From: Urophycis tenuis | Lineage: Eukaryota; Chordata; Actinopteri; Gadiformes; Phycidae | NCBI GenBank assembly: GCA_036785325.1 | Contig: JAXIVH010000021.1 | Coordinates: forward strand, 738,707-802,706 | Length of the DNA stretch: 64,000 bases | Reading direction: 5' to 3' | In this document: positions 12,601 through 22,416 of the stretch, in pieces | Layout of the letters: each line of letters starts with the position of its first letter | How positions within the stretch are numbered: position 1 is the first letter of the stretch | Translations under genes and position numbers: made by a program | Notes under the pieces: generated by a model | Database searches by the model: none | Seen by the model: only the letters and a program-made list of their open reading frames with translations | Told to the model about the DNA's origin: nothing

Positions 12601-15600
12601 ACCTGTAGGAGTGGCTAGGCTAATGTGTTCTCCTCTACATGTAAGAGTGGCTAGGCTAACGTGTTCTCCCCTACCTGTAGGAGTGGCTAGGCTAACATGT
12701 TCTCCTCTACCTGTAGGAGTGGCTAGGCTAATGTGTTCTCCTCTACATGTAAGAGTGGCTAGGCTAACATGTTCTCCTCTACCTGTAGGAGTGGCTAGGC
12801 TAATGTGTTCTCCTCTACATGTAAGAGTGGCTAGGCTAACGTGTTCTCCTCTACCTGTAGGAGTGGCTAGGCTAACGTGTTCTCCTCTACCTGTAGGAGT
12901 GGCTAGGCTAACGTGTTCTCTTCTACCTGTAGGAGTGGCTAGGCTAACGTGTTCTCTTCTACCTGTAGGAGTGGCTAGGCTAACGTGTTCTCCTCTACCT
13001 GTAGGAGTGGCTAGGCTAACGTGTTCTCCTCTACCTGTAGGAGTGGCTAGGCTAATGTGTTCTCCTCTACATGTAAGAGTGGCTAGGCTAACGTGTTCTC
13101 CCCTACCTGTAGGAGTGGCTAGGCTAACATGTTCTCCTCTACCTGTAGGAGTGGCTAGGCTAATGTGTTCTCCTCTACATGTAAGAGTGGCTAGGCTAAC
13201 GTGTTCTCCTCTACCTGTAGGAGTGGCTAGGCTAATGTGTTCTCCTCTACATGTAAGAGTGGCTAGGCTAACGTGTTCTCCTCTACCTGTAGGAGTGGCT
13301 AGGCTAACGTGTTCTCCTCTACCTGTAGGAGTGGCTAGGCTAACGTGTTCTCTTCTACCTGTAGGAGTGGCTAGGCTAACGTGTTCTCTTCTACCTGTAG
13401 GAGTGGCTAGGCTAACGTGTTCTCCTCTACCTGTAGGAGTGGCTAGGCTAACGTGTTCTCTTCTACCTGTAGGAGTGGCTAGGCTAACGTGTTCTTCTCT
13501 ACCTGTAGGAGTGGCTAGGCTAACGTGTTCTCTTCTTCCTGTAGGAGTGGCTAGGCTAGCGTGTTCTCTTCTACCTGTAGGAGTGGCTAGGCTAACGTGT
13601 TCTATTCTACCTGTAGGAGTGGCTAGGCTAACGTGTTCTCTTCTACCTGTAGGAGTGGCTAGGCTAACGTGTTCTCTTCTACCTGTAGGAGTGGCTAGGC
13701 TAACGTGTTCTCTTCTACCTGTAGGAGTGGCTAGGCTAACGTGTTCTCTTCTACCTGTAGGAGTGGCTAGGCTAACGTGTTCTCTTCTACCTGTAGGAGT
13801 GGCTAGGCTAACGTGTTCTCTTCTACCTGTAGGAGTGGCTAGGCTAACGTGTTCTCTTCTACCTGTAGGAGTGGCTAGGCTAACGTGTTCTCCTCTACCT
13901 GTAGGAGTGGCTAGGCTAACGTGTTCTCTTCTACCTGTAGGAGTGGCTAGGCTAACGTGTTCTCTTCTACCTGTAGGAGTGGCTAGGCTAACGTGTTCTA
14001 TTCTACCTGTAGGAGTGGCTAGGCTAACGTGTTCTCTTCTACCTGTAGGAGTGGCTAGGCTAACGTGTTCTCTTCTACCTGTAGGAGTGGCTAGGCTAAC
14101 GTGTTCTCTTCTACCTGTAGGAGTGGCTAGGCTAACGTGTTCTCTTCTACCTGTAGGAGTGGCTAGGCTAACGTGTTCTCTTCTACCTGTAGGAGTGGCT
14201 AGGCTAACGTGTTCTCTTCTACCTGTAGGAGTGGCTAGGCTAACGTGTTCTCTTCTACCTGTAGGAGTGGCTAGGCTAACGTGTTCTCTTCTACCTGTAT
14301 GAGTGGCTAGGCTAACGTGTTCTCTTCTACCTGTAGGAGTGGCTAGGCTAACGTGTTCTCTTCTACCTGTAGGAGTGGCTAGGCTAACGTGTTCTCTTCT
14401 ACCTGTAGGAGTGGCTAGGCTAACGTGTTCTCTTCTACCTGTAGGAGTGGCTAGGCTAACGTGTTCTCTTCTACCTGTAGGAGTGGCTAGGCTAACGTGT
14501 TCTCTTCTACCTGTAGGAGTGGCTAGGCTAACGTGTTCTCTTCTACCTGTAGGAGTGGCTAGGCTAACGTGTTCTCCTCTACCTGTAGGAGTGGCTAGGC
14601 TAACGTGTTCTCTTCTACCTGTAGGAGTGGCTAGGCTAACGTGTTCTCTTCTACCTGTAGGAGTGGCTAGGCTAACGTGTTCTATTCTACCTGTAGGAGT
14701 GGCTAGGCTAACGTGTTCTCTTCTACCTGTAGGAGTGGCTAGGCTAACGTGTTCTCTTCTACCTGTAGGAGTGGCTAGGCTAACGTGTTCTCTTCTACCT
14801 GTAGGAGTGGCTAGGCTAACGTGTTCTCCTCTACCTGTAGGAGTGGCTAGGCTAACGTGTTCTCTTCTACCTGTAGGAGTGGCTAGGCTAACGTGTTCTC
14901 TTCTACCTGTAGGAGTGGCTAGGCTAACGTGTTCTATTCTACCTGTAGGAGTGGCTAGGCTAACGTGTTCTCTTCTACCTGTAGGAGTGGCTAGGCTAAC
15001 GTGTTCTCTTCTACCTGTAGGAGTGGCTAGGCTAACGTGTTCTCTTCTACCTGTAGGAGTGGCTAGGCTAACGTGTTCTCTTCTACCTGTAGGAGTGGCT
15101 AGGCTAACGTGTTCTCTTCTACCTGTAGGAGTGGCTAGGCTAACGTGTTCTCTTCTACCTGTAGGAGTGGCTAGGCTAACGTGTTCTCTTCTACCTGTAG
15201 GAGTGGCTAGGCTAACGTGTTCTCTTCTACCTGTATGAGTGGCTAGGCTAACGTGTTCTCTTCTACCTGTAGGAGTGGCTAGGCTAACGTGTTCTCTTCT
15301 ACCTGTAGGAGTGGCTAGGCTAACGTGTTCTCTTCTACCTGTAGGAGTGGCTAGGCTAACGTGTTCTCTTCTACCTGTAGGAGTGGCTAGGCTAACGTGT
15401 TCTCTTCTACCTGTAGGAGTGGCTAGGCTAACGTGTTCTCTTCTACCTGTAGGAGTGGCTAGGCTAACGTGTTCTCTTCTACCTGTAGGAGTGGCTAGGC
15501 TAACGTGTTCTCCTCTACCTGTAGGAGTGGCTAGGCTAACGTGTTCTCTTCTACCTGTAGGAGTGGCTAGGCTAACGTGTTCTCTTCTACCTGTAGGAGT

Positions 15601-17786
15601 GGCTAGGCTAACGTGTTCTCTTCTACCTGTAGGAGTGGCTAGGCTAACGTGTTCTCTTCTACCTGTAGGAGTGGCTAGGCTAACGTGTTCTCCTCTACCT
15701 GTAGGAGTGGCTAGGCTAACGTGTTCTCTTCTACCTGTAGGAGTGGCTAGGCTAACGTGTTCTCTTCTACCTGTAGGAGTGGCTAGGCTAACGTGTTCTC
15801 CTCTACCTGTAGGAGTGGCTAGGCTAACGTGTTCTCTTCTACCTGTAGGAGTGGCTAGGCTAACGTGTTCTCTTCTACCTGTAGGAGTGGCTAGGCTAAC
15901 GTGTTCTCTTCTACCTGTAGGAGTGGCTAGGCTAACGTGTTCTCTTCTACCTGTAGGAGTGGCTAGGCTAACGTGTTCTCCTCTACCTGTAGGAGTGGCT
16001 AGGCTAACGTGTTCTCTTCTACCTGTAGGAGTGGCTAGGCTAACGTGTTCTCCTCTACCTGTAGGAGTGGCTAGGCTAACGTGTTCTCTTCTACCTGTAG
16101 GAGTGGCTAGGCTAACGTGTTCTCTTCTACCTGTAGGAGTGGCTAGGCTAACGTGTTCTCTTCTACCTGTAGGAGTGGCTAGGCTAACGTGTTCTCTTCT
16201 ACCTGTAGGAGTGGCTAGGCTAACGTGTTCTCCTCTACCTGTAGGAGTGGCTAGGCTAACGTGTTCTCTTCTACCTGTAGGAGTGGCTAGGCTAACGTGT
16301 TCTCCTCTACCTGTAGGAGTGGCTAGGCTAACGTGTTCTCTTCTACCTGTAGGAGTGGCTAGGCTAACGTGTTCTCTTCTACCTGTAGGAGTGGCTAGGC
16401 TAACGTGTTCTCTTCTACCTGTAGGAGTGGCTAGGCTAACGTGTTCTCTTCTACCTGTAGGAGTGGCTAGGCTAACGTGTTCTCTTCTACCTGTAGGAGT
16501 GGCTAGGCTAACGTGTTCTCTTCTACCTGTAGGAGTGGCTAGGCTAACGTGTTCTCTTCTACCTGTAGGAGTGGCTAGGCTAACGTGTTCTCTTCTACCT
16601 GTAGGAGTGGCTAGGCTAACGTGTTCTCTTCTACCTGTAGGAGTGGCTAGGCTAACGTGTTCTCTTCTACCTGTAGGAGTGGCTAGGCTAACGTGTTCTC
16701 TTCTACCTGTAGGAGTGGCTAGGCTAACGTGTTCTCTTCTACCTGTAGGAGTGGCTAGGCTAACGTGTTCTCTTCTACCTGTAGGAGTGGCTAGGCTAAC
16801 GTGTTCTCTTCTACCTGTAGGAGTGGCTAGGCTAACGTGTTCTCTTCTACCTGTAGGAGTGGCTAGGCTAACGTGTTCTCTTCTACCTGTAGGAGTGGCT
16901 AGGCTAACGTGTTCTCTTCTACCTGTAGGAGTGGCTAGGCTAACGTGTTCTCTTCTACCTGTAGGAGTGGCTAGGCTAACGTGTTCTCTTCTACCTGTAG
17001 GAGTGGCTAGGCTAACGTGTTCTCTTCTACCTGTAGGAGTGGCTAGGCTAACGTGTTCTCCTCTACCTGTAGGAGTGGCTAGGCCACACTAACGGCAGTC
17101 TGTGGCTGAGGCCGGCATTCTTCTCCTCAGAGGAGCGTCCTTCTCCTCTGGAGATCCTTTCGGAGCTCAGCCTCGGCCCCTTGCTGCCCTCGCCTCCTCT
17201 GCCCCTGAAGGCCTCCAGAGCCGGGCCCGTGAGGAGCAGGGAGGAGGAGGTGAGGGAGGAGAAACCCTCCAGGAAGGAGGAGGGTTCGGGAGGTGTGTGG
17301 CGTGAGACACCCCACGACCACTGGCTGATGGAGCAGCTGAGGGCGCTCCACCGGCTCCCTGCGCCCTGCTCCCAGTCCTCCCTTCTGGAGGCTCAGGACG
17401 CCTATGTCACCCTGGATGCCCAGCAGCAGGCCGGCACGGAGCTGGAGGAGCACCTGGACGACATCATGGAGGAGAGCTCCCCCCTGGAGGTGCTGTTTGC
17501 CTCGTCTCACTCTGACCTGGGCTCCATGCGGCCCAGCTCCGGCTCGGGCCGTCTCTCCTCTGGCTCCAGCTTGGAGTACCCCAACCACACCTGGCCCCCC
17601 AAGGGCCATGGCTACACCTACATGGCAGTGGCGGACTCCGGGGTCTCTATGGACTACAGCCCCATGAGCTCCAGTCGCATCCACGACGTGGGGAAGACCA
17701 CGCTCCACAACGAGTACAAGAACCACATCTTGGTGCAGCAGAGACCAGCACTGACCAGACAGCCACAAGTACACCCCGGCTGGTGA
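6656..17786 (+). CDS. epor: Erythropoietin receptor
   Basis: Type I cytokine receptor of red-cell precursors; on binding EPO it activates JAK2 and STAT5. Coding exons are 6656-6755, 6942-7074, 7303-7469, 9710-9864, 10017-10206, 10308-10395, 10572-10659 and 17073-17786; all phases close, giving 544 aa (human 508). Residues 1 to about 28 are a signal peptide. Domain 1 has the C-x9-CFW pair (KCFTEGRKDFTCFWE) and a second Cys pair. The WSXWS box reads WSAWA at 234-238. The membrane segment is about 251-273. JAK2 box 1 is IWPAIPNPESKF. The tail ends with YTYMAVADSGVSMDY, equivalent to the human distal STAT-docking tyrosines. An in-frame ATG at 6626 exists, but 6656 gives the better signal peptide. 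Intron 7 (10660-17072) is a huge acceptor-bearing minisatellite. The stop codon is the first unit of another repeat. Confidence 0.95.
7497..8604 (+). repeat. 41-bp minisatellite (family A), epor intron 3
   Basis: About 27 copies of the same 41-bp unit as at 1484-2124, beginning about 27 bp after the exon 3 donor (7470). Variants lack one CT or carry GTACGTTCT in place of GTACTGTCT. Confidence 0.97.
8605..9537. mobile_element. Non-autonomous DNA transposon with 15-bp inverted ends
   Basis: The left end AGCATACAGCCAGAG (8605-8619) and the inverted right end AGCATATAGCCAGAG (9537-9523) differ by one base. The element is 933 bp, has no transposase, and contains the SINE at 8936-9197 as a later insertion. 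No clear target-site duplication is visible. The family name is not assigned. Confidence 0.65.
8936..9197 (-). mobile_element. tRNA-derived SINE
   Basis: Read on the minus strand it starts with a tRNA-like head: an A-box-like CTGGTTAGGGCTTCGG and a B box GGTTCGAACCCCG. The body has CCCTTGAGCAAGGCACCTAA and CCTCACTGCT, and it ends in TTTCCCTCACGGGATCA, all typical of a common teleost SINE. It is nested in the DNA transposon 8605-9537. Confidence 0.85.
10759..17084 (+). repeat. 6.3-kb, 36-bp minisatellite made of tandem 3' splice sites
   Basis: About 175 tandem copies of a 36-bp unit. Each unit holds GAGTGGCTAGG (the first bases of epor exon 8), then CTAACGTG (branch-point-like CTAAC), then a pyrimidine tract TTCTCCTCTACCTGTAG ending in an acceptor TAG. 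The last copy is the true exon 8 acceptor (exon starts 17073). Most early units read TCTCCTCTACC and most later units TCTCTTCTACC. A few units are 26 bp. Two TATG variants at 14299 and 15235 are 936 bp, exactly 26 units, apart, showing higher-order duplication. The array is open in one frame only because 36 is divisible by three; that is not the epor frame. Confidence 0.97.
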
Positions 17787-18232
17787 GCCCCCGCCCTACA
17801 GCCAGCAGCCTACCGGCTGGTGAGCCCACCCCCTACAGCCAGCAGCCTACCGGCTGGTGAGCCCACACCCTACAGTCAGCAGCCTACCGGCTGGTGAGCC
17901 CCCGTTCTACAGCCAGCAGCCTACCGGCTGGTGAGCCCACACCCTACAGTCAGCAGCCTACCGGCTGGTGAGCCCACACCCTACAGCCAGCAGCCTACCG
18001 GCTGGTGAGCCCACACCCTACAGTCAGCAGCCTACCGGCTGGTGAGCCCCCGTTCTACAGCCAGCAGCCTACCGGCTAGTGAGCCCACACCCTACAGTCA
18101 GCAGCCTACCGGCTGGTGAGCCCACACCCTACAGCCAGCAGCCTACCGGCTGGTGAGCCCCCGTCCCACGACAAACACCCTACCGGCTGGTGAGGTCAAG
18201 GCAAGCCCTACGACCAGCAGCCTACCGGCTGG
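17772..18232 (+). repeat. About 37-bp minisatellite starting at the epor stop codon
   Basis: About 12 copies of a unit with CCTACAGCCAGCAGCC and TACCGGCTGGTGAGCC. The first GGCTGGTGAGCC contains the epor stop TGA (17784-17786), so the repeat has grown out of the end of the coding sequence. Each unit also has an acceptor-like CTACAG and a donor-like CTGGTGAGC about 18 nt apart. Confidence 0.93.
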
Positions 18233-20580
18233 TGATGGTTGGCAGCTGACGGACGTTTTCTGTCTTATTATATATGGTATGTCCGGTCTAGGTGATTTGT
18301 AAAACATTTTTTTTACTGGATTACTGTTTCACAGTAACATGTATAAACTTTGATATGAGACGTTTTCTTTTGGTTTATAGAATTGTTACCTAGCTACTTT
18401 ATATTTGAATTACTCTGAGGTTTATAAGAATTGACTTACCCCAAGGATATAAAATACCACAATGTAAATCTGGTTCACTTTTAGGTAGGAGCTTTTTTTT
18501 TTAATCAAAGCAACATAAAGCTTGCTCACTGCTAGCCCCGTTCAATGACAAATGTTATGGTAATGCCTTCTTCCAAATCTATTTTTGTATATATTTTTAT
18601 AATATTTGTTTTGTCAGTGATATGATTCTCCTAAGTCAAGTCTATTCTCTGGAGGGAGGTGGGCAGATTAAAGGGTTTGTATCCAACCACCAGGCGTGAT
18701 GCTAATTCATCACTCCTAATCACCCTCACACCTGGAGGTCAGACATGTGAGTAGGCGAGTTTCAGATGAGGCATGCGGCTTCGTTTGCCATGCGTCAGAA
18801 TGCATTCTGGGATGAAAACGTCAGAAATACCTGTGATAAACTTCCGATGCGACGAGCCACCTGGCTTTCAAAACTCGCGTGGTTTCAAGAAAACACCTTC
18901 TGCCTGCTTTTCTGGGCATGTTTTCTTGAGCAAGTGCGGACATAAGACACTCCCCTCAACATCCTCTCAACTTTGCCCTGGTTGGTTGGAATACCGACAT
19001 TAAATTCCCCACGTCAGAAGTGACACAACTCCTTTCAGAGAGGCGTGCCTGGTGCCCTCTCCCAAACTATGCATATTAAAAAGAGACGATTTTGTGAACT
19101 TTCACTTCATCACTCATCATGCATTTTTTTATTTATTTTTTTTATTTACACATTTCTCCACATAGCCAAGCCATTGTGCATGCAGAAAATTCATCCCATT
19201 TGCTCCCCAGCCTGCATCAATAAGGGGAGATCCAATGCCTCGAACTTGTCTGCTACGAAGAACGCAAGCGCCACTTCGTATGCCATCCTTGTTGACGAGA
19301 AGTTCACCTGTGTCCGCCTTGACGTGATGGGAACTTGACGTGATTGTGACGAGTTCCACCGCATCTTCTCAATTCTCGGGGCAACAAATGCGCAAATGCA
19401 AACGATCTGAAACTCGCCTATAGTCTCTGTTCCTGTCAGGGGTTTGAGGATTACCACCATGTCTTTATTCTGCCGTCGCCACCCAGAGGATACGGTAATC
19501 CAGTGTTGCCGTCACACTGTAAATAGTGTTTCTGTCCTTTGAGTTAGACTGTCTGGGGTAGCGAGTTAGTCTCCTTCTTTGTGTCAGACGTGTCCTCATG
19601 AGGACTTAAAACGGCAGCGCGGCTCTCAGAGAACCCGCCCTCACGACGTCATGCGGTGGGCGGGGCCTGCACGGTGGGCGGGGCCTGCTCCCCAGGTGGA
19701 CCACTGACAGGCATCTGGCAGATGTTTCCCCGTGTGTTCTAACCGCGGTATTTCCCGCAGGCTGTATGAATGATATTACGTCATTACCAAGGTTGTAATA
19801 GAAATAAAAACATGAATGTAGGCAGAGTTACAAGGTGAAAACAAAATGGTTGTCAGGTTGAGAATGGTTGCTCACGTCACCCTCCTGTCCACTCATTCAT
19901 CGACTTGGATCCTAATAAGAGTGATTGTAAGAAAGTTATTGTCAGTCGTCATGTGTCATGTTGGTTTGTTGCCCTTAATGGACGACCGGTGCTTTAAGTG
20001 TCCCGGCCTCAAAGAACGGTGGGACAGCTCTCTGGAGACCAGGGTTCTCCAACCTTTTCACACCAAGGACCACTTTATCATTCAAATAAATGATCACGGA
20101 CCACCTAACCAGCAGGCCAATTTCCCACTCCCAACCTCCCCCCAAATTCAATAATACTCTACTATTAGGCTTATTTGGGCTACAATTGATTCACTTTTAA
20201 TTCAGAAAACAATGATCTGTACTCTTAACTTTTCTTTGGAACGCAGATGAAAGCGATCTAAATTGGACTTCTTTGTTATCCACTCGGGGACCACTTGGGC
20301 TGGCGGAGCGCTGACGACCACGCTGAGTATCACTGATCTCCATGGTTAGCAGTGTTCCTTTGGTAAAGGAGGGCCCAGTGTGCCCCATGTGAAGGACAGG
20401 AGGAAGCACCTACTGAAGCACCTTTCCTCAGCATTAGAGAAGTGGGACACCTGCAGGGAGTGAGCTTCTTCAGCTCAAGACCGACAGCCTAAATGATCCT
20501 GGGAGCTCGCTAGCATTATCATGTTAACACCGTTTATGTAAGCTGTAGAAAGAATGAATTGATATTTTATTAATGAAGCC
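18233..20580. other. epor / swsap1 intergenic and UTR sequence
   Basis: AT-rich sequence after the epor repeat, probably containing the epor 3' UTR (ATTAAA at about 18667). The stretch 18770-19490 has open frames on both strands that resemble no protein known to me. At 20030-20150 the text GGTTCTCCAACCTTTTCACA looks like a degenerate dispersed element. No gene is supported. Confidence 0.4.
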
Positions 20581-20581
20581 T

Positions 20582-20587
20582 TTTATT
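20582..20587 (-). terminator. Poly(A) signal candidate for swsap1
   Basis: AATAAA on the minus strand, about 320 bp after the swsap1 stop codon. Further AT-rich variants lie nearby, so the exact site is uncertain. Confidence 0.45.
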
Positions 20588-20905
20588 ATGTATAAAAACA
20601 AATCCAACCTTTCCATTATTTTTACATCAAACAAATTGTTCTATGTAAAAAAACTGAGAAAACCAAACCAGAATTTGTTAACTGATCTTTACAACTGAAA
20701 GTCTTACGTTTTCTTTGATGTTTTTCTTTAAACCTTTTATTAATATTAAAGATGTTGCAACACAGAGCCATTTTAGTTGTCGTAGTTAACTCTAGATTAA
20801 GCCCACATCAGAAAAAGAACACATCACTGACTGATAATAGAAAGATATGATCCATACATAACACCAAGGGGAGGGATGATATCACACAGTCCTGTCACAT
20901 GTGTT

Positions 20906-21963
20906 CTACCTGGATCTAAACTCCATGAGTCCGTCAGTGAAGACAAGCAGCTGCCACTCCTGTGAGGTGCGGCCCGTTGGGTCGCCGGGTCCGGCTCCAG
21001 ACAGGGACACCTGCCATACCCCCTCCAGCCCGGCCGCCGTGGACGCGTGGCTGTCGTTCCGGTCCAGAGTGCAGCGTGCCGGGAAGTAACGATCCAGCAC
21101 CTCCAGCACAGGGTGGTGGGGGGCGGCGGGGTGCGGCTCCGGCTGGAAGGAGGCGAGGAGGCGGCAGGGACCTGGCCCGGGGGCCCGACGCTCCAGGACC
21201 TCTGTGAGGAACGCGGCCGTGTCGTGCAGCAGTGCCGAGAGGTGAGCCGCGCTCGACTGCTCCCCCTGGTGGAAAAAGCTGCCTCCTCCCTGACCGCACA
21301 GGAAGCTCTGGAGGCGGTCCACGATGACCAGGGATGGGGCGGTGGGCGACGTGTTGGCGGACTCGTGGAGGCTGGCCACCTGCAGGAGAAGCTCCTCTAG
21401 AGTCTGCGGATAGCAGAACTTTATCATCTGAAAGGAATACGGGAATAAATCATGAAACTGCAAGATAATAAAGACAAGACGGATGGATAATCACACTAGT
21501 GAGATGGATAAGGGCATTCTTAAACAGTGGCAAGCTGTGGCTTTATAAACTACTTTGTATAAACGTTGTGCTGTTCAAGTGAGTGTATCAGTTGACCATG
21601 CTTTTGGTCAAAACAGCAAACCTTTATTAAACCTTAACGCACATGTCATGCAGCTGTTATAGTTCATCCTCTTGATAGTTGTGTTAGTGAACACATTACC
21701 TTCAGGCTATCGGGGCGGAGGTTAGGAAGGCAGCTCTGCACGGACGGAGGAAGGGTCTGGATCTGGGTCCGGGTGAAGAACAACACCTTCATGCCCCCCC
21801 AGGAGGCCGCACTCAGGGCCGCGAGGAGCAGCACGGAGCGGCTCGTGCTGCGGTCGCCCAACAGTAGGACGCTCCATGGAGAAGACAGACCCCCTCTCTC
21901 ATGGCTGACCGGGCCGCCATTCGCAGTGTACGAACTGAAGACGTGTGTTAAGATGTCGGCCAT
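20906..21963 (-). CDS. swsap1: SWSAP1, RAD51-paralogue-like ATPase of the SWS1 complex
   Basis: Exons are 21963-21700 and 21427-20906 on the minus strand, with a phase-0 intron (donor GTAATG, acceptor TTTCAG), giving 261 aa (human 229). SWSAP1 partners the SWIM-domain protein SWS1 (ZSWIM7) and promotes RAD51-dependent homologous recombination. Conserved features are LLLGDRSTSRSVLLL in the Walker A position (36-43), VLFFTRTQIQ, KFCYPQTLEELL after the intron, SLVIVDRL (Walker B), LLHDTAAFLTEVLERR and LEVLDRYFPARC. The Walker A sequence lacks the usual GK[ST]: the lysine position is arginine. The gene converges with epor and is head to head with znf653, as expected for this syntenic block. The start at 21963 is the first ATG that precedes the ATPase core. 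Confidence 0.93.
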
Positions 21964-22408
21964 CCCACCAGGTAACGTATCGGAGACACCTGCCTAACCA
22001 GATGAGTGACATACCGTGTACATGTCGAGCTTCTGTTTACATGTTACACGGGATGGTCCGTCACAGAGCCGGTCGGGGGGAACGGGCTGCCTTAACACAA
22101 CGTTCCGCTCAGCCGGACTCTGAACGGGTTAGTGTTTATGGGGGATATACCTTTTCATGTGTTAAAATGCATGACAATTTGTCAAAACGTAATGTGAACA
22201 TATTTCTGTGTTGAAACTAACAAGTCTGCACACAATGCTATTACAATACTGAACAGCAAATACAGATTTAATAATCCGTTGAATTCACACATCGGACTGA
22301 AACAACAGTAACACTTGTAAGAAAACGGTCCTGTTCCGGATGCCTCTGACGTCACATCCGTTATCGCGACACAATCACAACAACAGCTGCTGTTCAGTCG
22401 CCGCCAAG
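21964..22408. promoter_or_regulatory. Bidirectional promoter of swsap1 and znf653
   Basis: 445 bp separate the two divergent start codons. A full CRE palindrome TGACGTCA lies at 22347-22354 and an ETS-like TTCCGGA at 22334-22340, both close to the znf653 side. There is no TATA box. That one region drives both genes is an inference from the head-to-head layout. Confidence 0.7.
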
Positions 22409-22416
22409 ATGGCGGA
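22406..22416 (+). promoter_or_regulatory. YY1-type site overlapping the znf653 start codon
   Basis: AAGATGGCGGA contains the initiator ATG (22409) and matches the YY1 consensus AAnATGGCGGC apart from the last base. Downstream YY1 sites of this type are known in TATA-less housekeeping promoters. Confidence 0.55.

Noticed and set aside
10745..17092. ORFs of 1185, 311 and 617 codons made of 12-residue repeats
   Set aside because: They result from a 36-bp period in a frame different from that of epor exon 8; the true frame has TAA and TAG in every unit.
19045..19460. Possible gene on either strand (97 and 89 codons)
   Set aside because: Overlapping open frames on both strands without recognisable domain, splice context or repeat of known protein text.
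20962..21400. Plus-strand ORFs across swsap1
   Set aside because: GC-rich antisense shadows of swsap1 exon 2.
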